Positions 1-5,591 of a stretch of DNA of 8,893 nucleotides are shown one piece after another (positions within the stretch are counted from its first letter, which is position 1; the number at the start of each line of letters is the position of its first letter). Where the stretch lies: positions 1 to 8,893 of the forward strand of contig WFTU01000389.1 of assembly GCA_015485375.1 (NCBI GenBank), written 5' to 3'. Position numbers and translations under genes: made by a program. The DNA is from Paracoccaceae bacterium. Lineage in GTDB: Bacteria; Pseudomonadota; Alphaproteobacteria; Rhodobacterales; Rhodobacteraceae. The notes below the pieces were generated by a model. The model saw only the letters and a list, made by a program, of their open reading frames with translations. It did not search any database and was not told the origin of the DNA.

Positions 1-11
1 AGGAGGGCGTG

Positions 12-740
12 ATGCCGAAATTCGGGTGCTGGCTGGATATGCCCTCGCTGCAGGTGGCGGATATTGTCGCCGGAAGCGGGTTTGATTTTGTCGTCGTCGA
101 TCTGGAACACGGCCCCGCCAGCGTGGAAACCGCGCAGGGGCAGTTGATGGTGATCGGCGCGCGGGCCGAGGCGATCGTGCGGGTGCCGGAGGCCTCGGAG
201 GCATGGATCAAGCGGGTGCTGGATGCGGGCGCCGACGGGGTGATGGTGCCGAAGGTCGAAAGCGCCGAAGCGGCGCGCCGGATTGTGGAGTGGACGTTCT
301 ATGCCCCCAAAGGTGCGCGCGGTGATGCGCGCACCGTGGTGCGGGCTGCCGGCTGGGGGCGCGAGGCCGAGGAATACAAGACCCGCTGGAACCGCGAGGG
401 GTTTCTGGCGGTGCAGATTGAATCGGTGGAAGGTCTGGCACATATCGAGGAGATCGCGGCGGTGGAGGGCATTGGCGAGCTGTTCTTCGGCCCCGCCGAC
501 TATTCCGCCGATGCGGGTGTCGGGATCGACAGTGCGGAAACGCTGCGCGCCGCCGAACGTATTGCCGGTGTGGCGAAGGCGCGCGGGCTGACTTGCGGTG
601 CGGTGACCTTCCCGCTCGGCACGCCGGAGGTGCTGGCCGATCTGGGCTTTACCCATATCGCAGTGGCGAGCGATGTCGCCAATCTGGCGGGGTCTCTGGA
701 TGCGGCCTTGCAGGCGGCGAGGGGGCGGGATGAAGGGTGA
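12..740 (+). CDS. HpcH/HpaI-family aldolase (class II, metal-dependent)
   Basis: Predicted 242-residue cytoplasmic aldolase of the HpcH/HpaI/citrate-lyase-beta fold (TIM barrel), the family that reversibly cleaves 2-keto-3-deoxy acids to pyruvate or a similar ketoacid plus an aldehyde. Visible family signatures are VVVDLEHGP (residues 27-35; H33 matches the catalytic histidine), VRVP (R57 matches the pyruvate-binding arginine), GADGVMVPKVES (73-84), QIES (E136, expected metal ligand) and FFGPADYS (D162, second expected metal ligand). Length is typical for the family (about 240-265). The loop after YAPKG reads ARGDARTVVRAAGWG, not the commoner RGVRG pattern, so substrate specificity cannot be assigned. 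Start: AGGAGG at 1-6 lies 5 nt before ATG at 12; a GTG at 9 is in frame but too close to that Shine-Dalgarno. It is the first gene seen of a three-gene unit, and its end overlaps the next gene by 11 nt. Confidence 0.9.
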   Translation: MPKFGCWLDMPSLQVADIVAGSGFDFVVVDLEHGPASVETAQGQLMVIGARAEAIVRVPEASEAWIKRVLDAGADGVMVPKVESAEAARRIVEWTFYAPKGARGDARTVVRAAGWGREAEEYKTRWNREGFLAVQIESVEGLAHIEEIAAVEGIGELFFGPADYSADAGVGIDSAETLRAAERIAGVAKARGLTCGAVTFPLGTPEVLADLGFTHIAVASDVANLAGSLDAALQAARGRDEG

Positions 741-990
741 TCTGGAATGTGATCCGCGCGGCATGATTGCCGAGGCCTATCGCATCGAGGGGATTTCGGC
801 GCCGGAGTGCCGGGCGATCTTCCTCGACTGGGCGCTCGGCGTTCCGGCGGAGGAAAGCACGCACGCCCATAGTGCGGCGCTGCTTGCGCACTACCGCCCC
901 GCGTTTCCGGATCATCCGATGACGGAGATATTGCAACAGGCGACGGCGGATGTACCCAACCCGCGCAGGCGCGGCGGGCGCAGGCAATAA
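730..990 (+). CDS. Small conserved-looking hypothetical protein (86 aa)
   Basis: 86-residue protein of unknown function; I cannot name a domain. It begins MKGDLECDPRGMIAEAYRIEG and continues with ISAPECRAIFLDWALGVP, an amphipathic helical region with two cysteines (C7, C27). It ends in a basic tail (RRRGGRRQ). No signal peptide or membrane segment is visible. It resembles, from memory, a short uncharacterised protein common in Rhodobacterales; this is recall, not a search. Evidence that it is real: its ATG overlaps the end of the aldolase gene, a purine-rich GAGGGGG (719-725) sits 4 nt before the start, and its TAA shares a base with the ATG of the following hydrolase (TAATG at 988-992), so the three genes look translationally coupled. 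The open frame extends upstream to 673, but that part lies wholly inside the aldolase gene and lacks a better ribosome site. Confidence 0.8.
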   Translation: MKGDLECDPRGMIAEAYRIEGISAPECRAIFLDWALGVPAEESTHAHSAALLAHYRPAFPDHPMTEILQQATADVPNPRRRGGRRQ

Positions 991-1829
991 TGCTCTGGCT
1001 GGTTCCGGCACTGGCCGTTCTCGCCACCGGTTTCGTGGTTGCGATCCACTTCGGTTTCAAGGCGCCGCGGGTGGAGGAGGTGCAGGACCCGTCCGATTTT
1101 GCCATGACCTTCCGGCAGGTTTCGGTGCCGACAGCACAGGGGAAAAACCTTTACGGCTGGTGGCTGGTGCCGGAGTCGGAAGATGCGCCGAACGTGGTGC
1201 TTTTGCACGGCTGGGGCGCCAATGCGGGGATCATGCTGCCGCTGGCCGAGCCGCTCTATCGTGCCGGTTTCAACGTGCTGCTGGTGGATGCGCGCGGCCA
1301 CGGGCGCAGCCCTGCGGACGGCTATTCCGCCATGCCGAAATTTGCCGAAGATGCGGGGGCGGCGGTGGAGTGGCTGCACGCACATTCAAACGGGCGCATT
1401 GCCCTGATGGGGCATTCGGTCGGCGCGGCGGCGGTGCTGCTGGAGGCTTCGCGGCGTGACGATATCGCGGCGGTGATCTCCATCGCCAGTTTCGCCCATC
1501 CGGAGGCGCTGATGCAACGCTGGCTTGCCAGACTACGCATCCCGCGCCCTGTCGCGCGGGCGGTGCTGCGCTATATCGAATGGGTGATCGGCTATCGTTT
1601 CGAGGCGATTGCGCCGGTCAATACCATCCGCAATATTCGCGTTCCGGTGCTGCTGGTGCATGGCGATAAGGACCGCGCGGTGCCGGTCTCGGATTTCGAC
1701 GAGATCGCGGCGCAGCGTGACCCCGCCAAGGACGAAACCCTGCTGGTCGCGGGGGCGCACCACGGCTCCATCGACAAGATCGAGGCGCATGCGGATGTGT
1801 TGGTGCGGTTCCTGAAACGGGCGTTATAG
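990..1829 (+). CDS. Membrane-anchored alpha/beta hydrolase
   Basis: 279-residue serine hydrolase of the alpha/beta fold. Residues 2-22 are hydrophobic (LWLVPALAVLATGFVVAIHFG) and form a probable N-terminal membrane anchor or uncleaved signal, which would place the catalytic domain outside the cytoplasm. Visible fold motifs are LLHGWG (71-76, oxyanion-hole loop), DARGHGRS (100-107), the nucleophile elbow GHSVG with S143, HGDKD with the likely acid D228, and GAHHGS with the likely base H257 or H258. The pattern fits the BAAT/serine aminopeptidase S33-like group of esterases and peptidases; the substrate cannot be inferred. Translation start ATG overlaps the stop of the 86-aa gene by one base, and no strong Shine-Dalgarno is present, suggesting coupling. 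The gene ends convergently with the peptidase gene, the two stop codons lying side by side (TTATAG, 1824-1829). Confidence 0.9.
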   Translation: MLWLVPALAVLATGFVVAIHFGFKAPRVEEVQDPSDFAMTFRQVSVPTAQGKNLYGWWLVPESEDAPNVVLLHGWGANAGIMLPLAEPLYRAGFNVLLVDARGHGRSPADGYSAMPKFAEDAGAAVEWLHAHSNGRIALMGHSVGAAAVLLEASRRDDIAAVISIASFAHPEALMQRWLARLRIPRPVARAVLRYIEWVIGYRFEAIAPVNTIRNIRVPVLLVHGDKDRAVPVSDFDEIAAQRDPAKDETLLVAGAHHGSIDKIEAHADVLVRFLKRAL

Positions 1830-3194
1830 CGCGTCGAGCACCCGCACCCAGCTTCGCACGCCTTTTTCAAAGCTGCGCAGGGCGTATTTCTCGTTCGGGG
1901 AATGGATCTGGTCGTCATCCTGACCGAAACCGATCAGCACCGAATCCATGCCGAGGATTTCCTGAAAATGCCCGACAATGGGGATGGAGCCGCCGCAGCC
2001 GGCGAAAATCGCTTCGTTCGGCCATTCCGCCGAAAGCGCGTCGCGGGCCAGCGCGAATTCCTCGGCCTCGACGGGCAGGGTGGTGGCGCCGGCGCCGTCC
2101 TTTTCGCGGAAGGTCACGGAGCAATCCTCGGGCAGGTTGTCACGCACATATTTGCGGAAACTGGCGCTGATTTTCTCGGGGTCCTGCGTGCCGACCAGAC
2201 GGAAGGAGACCTTGGCGCTGGCCTCGGCCGGCAGCACGGTTTTGAAACCCTCGCCGGTGTAGCCGCCGATGATGCCGTTGATGTCACAGGTCGGGCGCGC
2301 CCAGATCTGTTCCAGCGCGGAATAGGCGGGCTCGCCGGCGGGTTTGGACAGGCCGACCTCGTTCAGAAAAGCCTCGCCGTCGAAATTCAGGCCCTCCCAC
2401 TGTTTCTTGATCTCGGCGGGAACCTCGGGGACGCCGTCGTAAAAGCCGGGCAGGGTGATGCGGTAGTCGTCATCCTGAAGGCCGGCCAGAATGCGGGTCA
2501 GCACGTTGATCGGGTTGACCGCGGGGCCGCCATACATGCCGGAATGCAAGTCCTTGCTGGCGGCGTGAATGGTGAAATCCTCGCCCACCAGCCCGCGCAG
2601 CATGGTGGAAATCGCAGGGGTGTTTTCGTCCCACAGGCCGGTGTCGCAAACCAGCGCGATATCGGCTTTCAACTCGTCGGCGTTTTCCTTCAGGAAGGGG
2701 ATCAGCGAGGGCGAGCCGCTTTCCTCCTCGCCCTCGAACAGGATAGAGATATTGCCGGGCAGCTCGCCGGTGGTTTCCTTCCAGGCGCGGCAGGCCTCGA
2801 TAAAAGTCATCAGCTGGCCTTTGTCGTCCGAGGCCCCGCGCGCGCGGATCACCTTGCCCTTGGGGGTGTCCTCGATCGCGGGGTCAAAGGGGGGGCGGTC
2901 CCAGAGGTCCAGCGGATCGACCGGCTGCACGTCGTAGTGACCGTAAAACAGCATGTGCCGCCCTTCGCCGCCGGAATGGGCCACCACCATCGGGTGGCCG
3001 GGGGTGTCGCGCCGCTCGGCCTTGAAACCGATGTCGGTCAGTTCGGCCACCAGCCAGTCGGCGGCCTTTACGCATTCCTCTGCATAGGCCGGATCGGTGG
3101 AGATGCTCTCGATGCGCAGCAACTCGAACAGACGATCCAGCGCGGCGGGGATATTTTCATCAGCTTTGGCAAGCGCGGTCTCAAGCTGTGTCAT
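1824..3194 (-). CDS. M20-family metallopeptidase (dipeptidase-like)
   Basis: 456-residue di-zinc peptidase of the M20/M25/M40 (carnosinase/DapE/ArgE) superfamily, probably a cytosolic dipeptidase or short-peptide peptidase. All expected active-site elements are present: FYGHYDVQP (H86, first zinc ligand), GASDDKGQ (D123, likely bridging aspartate), EGEEESGS (E157 or neighbour as general base, next Glu as ligand), VCDTGLW (D184), and QIHSPNEKY (H431). DLHSGMYGG (215-223) belongs to the lid/dimerisation domain, whose histidine contacts substrate in carnosinase-type members. Length (about 450-460) and the GHYDVQP and DLHSG wording favour the carnosinase-like branch over DapE or ArgE, but the substrate is unproven. 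The start codon overlaps the stop of mnmA (ATGA, 3191-3194), and AGGAA (complement of 3200-3204) precedes it inside mnmA, so the two are co-transcribed and coupled. There is no obvious functional link between tRNA thiolation and peptide hydrolysis. Confidence 0.93.
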   Translation of the reverse strand: MTQLETALAKADENIPAALDRLFELLRIESISTDPAYAEECVKAADWLVAELTDIGFKAERRDTPGHPMVVAHSGGEGRHMLFYGHYDVQPVDPLDLWDRPPFDPAIEDTPKGKVIRARGASDDKGQLMTFIEACRAWKETTGELPGNISILFEGEEESGSPSLIPFLKENADELKADIALVCDTGLWDENTPAISTMLRGLVGEDFTIHAASKDLHSGMYGGPAVNPINVLTRILAGLQDDDYRITLPGFYDGVPEVPAEIKKQWEGLNFDGEAFLNEVGLSKPAGEPAYSALEQIWARPTCDINGIIGGYTGEGFKTVLPAEASAKVSFRLVGTQDPEKISASFRKYVRDNLPEDCSVTFREKDGAGATTLPVEAEEFALARDALSAEWPNEAIFAGCGGSIPIVGHFQEILGMDSVLIGFGQDDDQIHSPNEKYALRSFEKGVRSWVRVLDAL

Positions 3195-4330
3195 GGGGTT
3201 TCCTGTTCTTTGACGATCCAGCCGCCGCCAAGGATGCGGGTGCTGTCGGGGGCGTAGAATACGCAGGCCTGACCGGGGGAGACGCCGTCCTCGGGCTCCT
3301 CCAGTTCGACGATGGCGCTATGCGGGCCGGTGGGGATGATGCGCGCGGCTTTCGGTGGGCGGGTGGAGCGCACGCGCACGCGCATCGGCCAGCCGCCTTC
3401 GGGGGCGGCTTCGAAATCCGTATCGCCCAGCCAGTTGATTTCCGCCACCGGAATACGGGATTTTCCCAGCGCCTCGCGCGGGCCGACGATGACGTGGCGT
3501 TTTTCCGGGTCGAGCTTCACCACATAAAGCGGCTCGCGCCCGCCGATGCCAAGGCCGCGCCGCTGCCCGATGGTGTAGTGGATCACGCCGCGATGCTGCC
3601 CCAGAACCTCGCCGTCCAGATGCACGATATCACCGGGGTCGGCGGCACCGGGGCGCAGTTTTTCGATCACCTCGGCGTAGGAGCCGTTGGGCACGAAACA
3701 GATATCCTGACTGTCGGGTTTATCCGCCACCGCCAGCCCGTATTCGGCGGCCAGCGCGCGGGTCTCGGCCTTGGATTTCAGATGGCCGAGCGGAAACCGT
3801 AGATAATCCAGTTGCTCCTGCGTGGTCGAAAACAGGAAATAGCTTTGATCGCGGTCGGGATCGGCGGCCTGATGCAATTCCGCCTTGTCGCTGTCGAATC
3901 GCTGGATGTAATGCCCCGTTGCCATGCAGTCCGCGCCCAGATCGCGCGCGGTTTCCAGCAGGTCGCGGAACTTCACCTTTTCGTTGCAGCGGATGCAGGG
4001 AACGGGGGTGGCGCCGGCCAGATAGGCGTCTGCGAATTCCTCGATCACGGTTTCCTTGAAACGGTTTTCGTAGTCGAGAACGTAATGGGGAAAGCCCATC
4101 TCCTCGGCCACGCGGCGCGCATCGTGGATGTCGCGCCCCGCACAGCAGGCCCCCTTTTTGGCCAGCGCCGCGCCGTGGTCGTAAAGTTGCAGAGTCACGC
4201 CGACAACATCGTAGCCCTCGCGTTTCAGTTTCGCCGCCACGACGGAGGAATCCACACCGCCCGACATGGCCACGACCACGCGGGTTTCGCTTTCGGGTTT
4301 GGCAAAGCCAAGGGAATTTACGGCTGTCAT
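3191..4330 (-). CDS. mnmA: tRNA-specific 2-thiouridylase MnmA
   Basis: Full-length 379-residue MnmA, which adenylates and then thiolates C2 of the wobble uridine U34 in tRNAs for Lys, Glu and Gln, in the cytoplasm, using persulfide sulfur from the cysteine desulfurase route. The N-terminal PP-loop SGGVDSS (23-29) binds ATP. The catalytic pair is seen as C115 in PCIRCNEKVKF and C211 in DSQDICF, 96 residues apart, close to the E. coli spacing (C102/C199). Other family blocks are ATGHY (137-141), DQSYFL (161-166), HYTIGQRRGLGIGG and a C-terminal beta-barrel region ending GGGWIV. An in-frame ATG at 4354 would add 8 residues, but ATG at 4330 has AGGAG (complement of 4337-4341) 6 nt upstream and is preferred. 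It is the first gene of a two-gene unit with the M20 peptidase and is divergent from sciP; its promoter is annotated separately. Confidence 0.97.
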   Translation of the reverse strand: MTAVNSLGFAKPESETRVVVAMSGGVDSSVVAAKLKREGYDVVGVTLQLYDHGAALAKKGACCAGRDIHDARRVAEEMGFPHYVLDYENRFKETVIEEFADAYLAGATPVPCIRCNEKVKFRDLLETARDLGADCMATGHYIQRFDSDKAELHQAADPDRDQSYFLFSTTQEQLDYLRFPLGHLKSKAETRALAAEYGLAVADKPDSQDICFVPNGSYAEVIEKLRPGAADPGDIVHLDGEVLGQHRGVIHYTIGQRRGLGIGGREPLYVVKLDPEKRHVIVGPREALGKSRIPVAEINWLGDTDFEAAPEGGWPMRVRVRSTRPPKAARIIPTGPHSAIVELEEPEDGVSPGQACVFYAPDSTRILGGGWIVKEQETP

Positions 4331-4352
4331 GGGGCGCTCCTGAATGCCTCGC

Positions 4353-4380
4353 AATATAGGTAAATTTTACGCACTCGCAA
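4353..4380 (-). promoter_or_regulatory. Predicted sigma70-type promoter of mnmA
   Basis: On the - strand, TTGCGA (complement of 4375-4380, 4 of 6 match to TTGACA) is followed after 16 bp by TATATT (complement of 4353-4358, 5 of 6 match to TATAAT). Transcription would start near 4346, giving a short leader of roughly 15 nt that contains the mnmA Shine-Dalgarno. The spacer contains a GTAAA/TTTAC inverted repeat. Prediction from consensus only. Confidence 0.5.
4360..4370. repeat. Short inverted repeat inside the mnmA promoter
   Basis: GTAAA (4360-4364) and TTTAC (4366-4370) form a perfect 5-bp inverted repeat around one base, lying between the predicted -35 and -10 of mnmA and upstream of sciP. 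The position would suit an operator, but an arm length of 5 bp can arise by chance in an AT-rich patch. Confidence 0.3.
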
Positions 4381-4388
4381 GCAGAGCT

Positions 4389-4404
4389 TTCATATCTGCT
4401 TAAC
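4389..4404 (+). promoter_or_regulatory. Candidate CtrA box upstream of sciP
   Basis: TTCATATCTGCTTAAC fits the CtrA recognition pattern TTAA-N7-TTAAC with a single mismatch (TTCA for TTAA in the first half-site). It lies 43 bp before the sciP start and about 30 bp upstream of the mnmA transcription start predicted on the other strand. In Caulobacter sciP is transcribed under CtrA control, so the site is plausible as an activation site; no -10 element could be placed with confidence. Confidence 0.4.
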
Positions 4405-4447
4405 GGTTTCGGGTCATGCTGGGCGCGGGTAAACATGGGGGGTGAAA

Positions 4448-4726
4448 ATGTTTGTCAGAAGGGAATGCGGACCTGTGTCCGTAAAATTGCCGGACGGGAC
4501 GCGGCTTACGCGCAGCGATCTGCCGCCGCGAAACACAAAACGCTGGGTCGCGCGGCGCAAGGCAACGGTGGTGCTGGCTGTCAATGCGGGGCTGGTATCG
4601 CTGGAGGAGGCGTGCCGCATGTATGATCTGACGGAGGAGGAATTCGCGTCATGGGAGGCCGCGATGCTCAAACATGGCAGGGGGGGATTGCGCGTGACGC
4701 ATCTGAAAAAATATAGACAACCTTAA
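4448..4726 (+). CDS. sciP: SciP-like CtrA inhibitory protein (DUF1153)
   Basis: 92-residue DUF1153 protein, the family of Caulobacter SciP, a small helix-turn-helix protein that blocks CtrA-activated transcription late in the cell cycle by contacting CtrA and/or DNA. Family hallmarks visible are VKLPDGTRLTRSDLPP followed by NTKRWVARRKATVV (near residues 13-42), then GLVSLEEACRMYDLTEEEF (near 48-66), which forms the predicted helix-turn-helix, and a closing GLRVTHLKKYRQP. Charge is strongly basic in the RRK segment, as expected for DNA or CtrA contact. Start: ATG at 4448 follows a G-rich GGGGGGTGA (4437-4445); an in-frame GTG at 4442 lies inside that element and would add only two residues. 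The gene stands directly before ctrA, same strand, with 103 bp between them, which fits a dedicated regulator-inhibitor pair. Its stop codon overlaps a copy of a direct repeat in the ctrA upstream region. Confidence 0.88.
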   Translation: MFVRRECGPVSVKLPDGTRLTRSDLPPRNTKRWVARRKATVVLAVNAGLVSLEEACRMYDLTEEEFASWEAAMLKHGRGGLRVTHLKKYRQP

Positions 4727-4749
4727 CGTGTGTATCTATACAACCTTAA
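4717..4749 (+). repeat. 10-bp direct repeat upstream of ctrA
   Basis: ACAACCTTAA occurs at 4717-4726 (spanning the sciP stop codon) and again at 4740-4749, start-to-start distance 23 bp, roughly two helical turns. Each copy contains a TTAA half-site and is preceded by TATA-like bases. The arrangement is compatible with paired binding of one regulator on one DNA face, but the protein is unknown; single TTAA half-sites for CtrA are one option. Confidence 0.5.
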
Positions 4750-4753
4750 GTTG

Positions 4754-4769
4754 GTAATGTTTGGTTAAC
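4754..4769 (+). promoter_or_regulatory. Candidate CtrA box 1 in the ctrA promoter
   Basis: GTAATGTTTGGTTAAC matches TTAA-N7-TTAAC with one mismatch (G for T at the first base) and exact 7-bp spacing. It lies about 60 bp before the ctrA start in an AT-rich intergenic region. CtrA autoregulation is established in Caulobacter, which makes the position meaningful. Confidence 0.5.
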
Positions 4770-4772
4770 CTT

Positions 4773-4788
4773 TTAACCGGATAGTAAC
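4773..4788 (+). promoter_or_regulatory. Candidate CtrA box 2 in the ctrA promoter
   Basis: TTAACCGGATAGTAAC again matches TTAA-N7-TTAAC with one mismatch (G for T in the second half-site). It starts 19 bp after box 1, and the two innermost TTAA half-sites are 4 bp apart. No convincing -35/-10 pair could be fixed around it, so whether it activates or represses is open. Confidence 0.5.
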
Positions 4789-4829
4789 AGTCGAGAAGCG
4801 GGTGTAGCCAATAAAAAGGAGTCCGGTAT

Positions 4830-5537
4830 ATGCGTGTTTTGTTAGTCGAAGACGATCCCACCACCTCGAGAAGTATCGAGATGATGCTGGCGAGTGCCAA
4901 CCTGAATGTCTATTCTACCGATCTGGGCGAGGAGGGGGTCGATCTCGCCAAACTCTATGACTACGACATCGTGCTTCTGGACCTGAACCTGCCCGACATG
5001 ACCGGCCACGAGGTCCTGCGCCAGTTGCGTCTGGCGCGGGTGGAAACCCCGATCCTGATCCTGTCGGGCATGGATGACACCGAAAGCAAGCTGAAGGGTT
5101 TCGGTTTCGGGGCCGACGACTACATGACCAAACCGTTCCATCGCGAGGAACTGGTGGCCCGCATCCACGCCATTGTCCGCCGCTCCAAGGGGCACGCGCA
5201 GTCGGTGATCCATACGGGGCGGATATCGGTCAACCTCGACGCCAAAACCGTGGAGGTGGACGGCGAGGCAATGCACCTGACCGGCAAGGAATACCAGATG
5301 CTGGAGCTGTTGAGCCTGCGCAAGGGCACGACGCTGACCAAGGAGATGTTTCTCAACCATCTTTACGGCGGCATGGACGAGCCGGAATTGAAAATCATCG
5401 ACGTGTTTATCTGCAAAATCCGCAAGAAACTCGCGGCGGCGCTGGGCGGTGACAACTATATCGAGACGGTCTGGGGGCGTGGATATGTGCTGCGCGACCC
5501 CGAAGCGGCGCAGGCAGCGCATAAAATCGCGGTCTGA
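4830..5537 (+). CDS. ctrA: Cell-cycle response regulator CtrA
   Basis: 235-residue OmpR-family response regulator, recognisable as CtrA over its whole length. In alphaproteobacteria CtrA, phosphorylated through the CckA-ChpT relay, controls motility, division and DNA methylation genes, and in Rhodobacterales motility and gene-transfer-agent genes. The receiver domain (1-120) has acidic pocket residues E7-D9, phosphoacceptor D51 in LLDLNLPDM, S79 and K101 (YMTKPF). The linker RRSKGHAQSVI and the winged-helix DNA-binding domain (near 125-225), with TGKEYQMLELLSLRKGTT, LYGGMDEPELKIIDVFICK and ETVWGRGYVLRDP, are almost identical to Caulobacter CtrA as I recall it. AAGGAG (4816-4821) lies 8 nt before ATG. 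The C-terminus ends in Ile-Ala-Val, not the Ala-Ala that acts as a ClpXP signal in Caulobacter. The upstream region carries candidate CtrA boxes, indicating autoregulation; a GAGTC (GANTC, CcrM-type site) overlaps the Shine-Dalgarno. Confidence 0.97.
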   Translation: MRVLLVEDDPTTSRSIEMMLASANLNVYSTDLGEEGVDLAKLYDYDIVLLDLNLPDMTGHEVLRQLRLARVETPILILSGMDDTESKLKGFGFGADDYMTKPFHREELVARIHAIVRRSKGHAQSVIHTGRISVNLDAKTVEVDGEAMHLTGKEYQMLELLSLRKGTTLTKEMFLNHLYGGMDEPELKIIDVFICKIRKKLAAALGGDNYIETVWGRGYVLRDPEAAQAAHKIAV

Positions 5538-5565
5538 GGCTGGACGGAATCGCACGGGCGGCCTA

Positions 5566-5588
5566 TCCCTTGAGGTAACCAAGGGGGA
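5566..5588 (+). promoter_or_regulatory. Hairpin overlapping the ligA ribosome binding site
   Basis: CCCTTG (5567-5572) pairs with CAAGGG (5580-5585) across a 7-base loop, extendable by one T-G pair (5566/5586). The 3' arm contains the GGGGGA (5583-5588) that serves as the ligA Shine-Dalgarno 3 to 4 nt before the GTG start, so folding would mask it. There is no following T-run, so it does not look like an intrinsic terminator for ctrA. The stem is short, and functional effect is inferred. Confidence 0.4.
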
Positions 5589-5591
5589 AAC

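Noticed and set aside
1902..3257. 451-codon open frame on the + strand opposite the M20 peptidase gene
   Set aside because: It lies antisense to a gene with full active-site motifs, its translation is low-complexity Gly/Ala/Val/Asp/His text without domains, and long antisense frames are common in GC-rich DNA.
4331..4354. Upstream ATG start for mnmA, adding 8 residues
   Set aside because: The AGGAG element lies within that extension and is correctly spaced for the ATG at 4330; the predicted promoter -10 would also overlap the upstream start codon.
5566..5590. Intrinsic terminator after ctrA
   Set aside because: The stem is only 6-7 bp and is followed by GGGGGAAA rather than a T-run; a role at the ligA ribosome site fits better.
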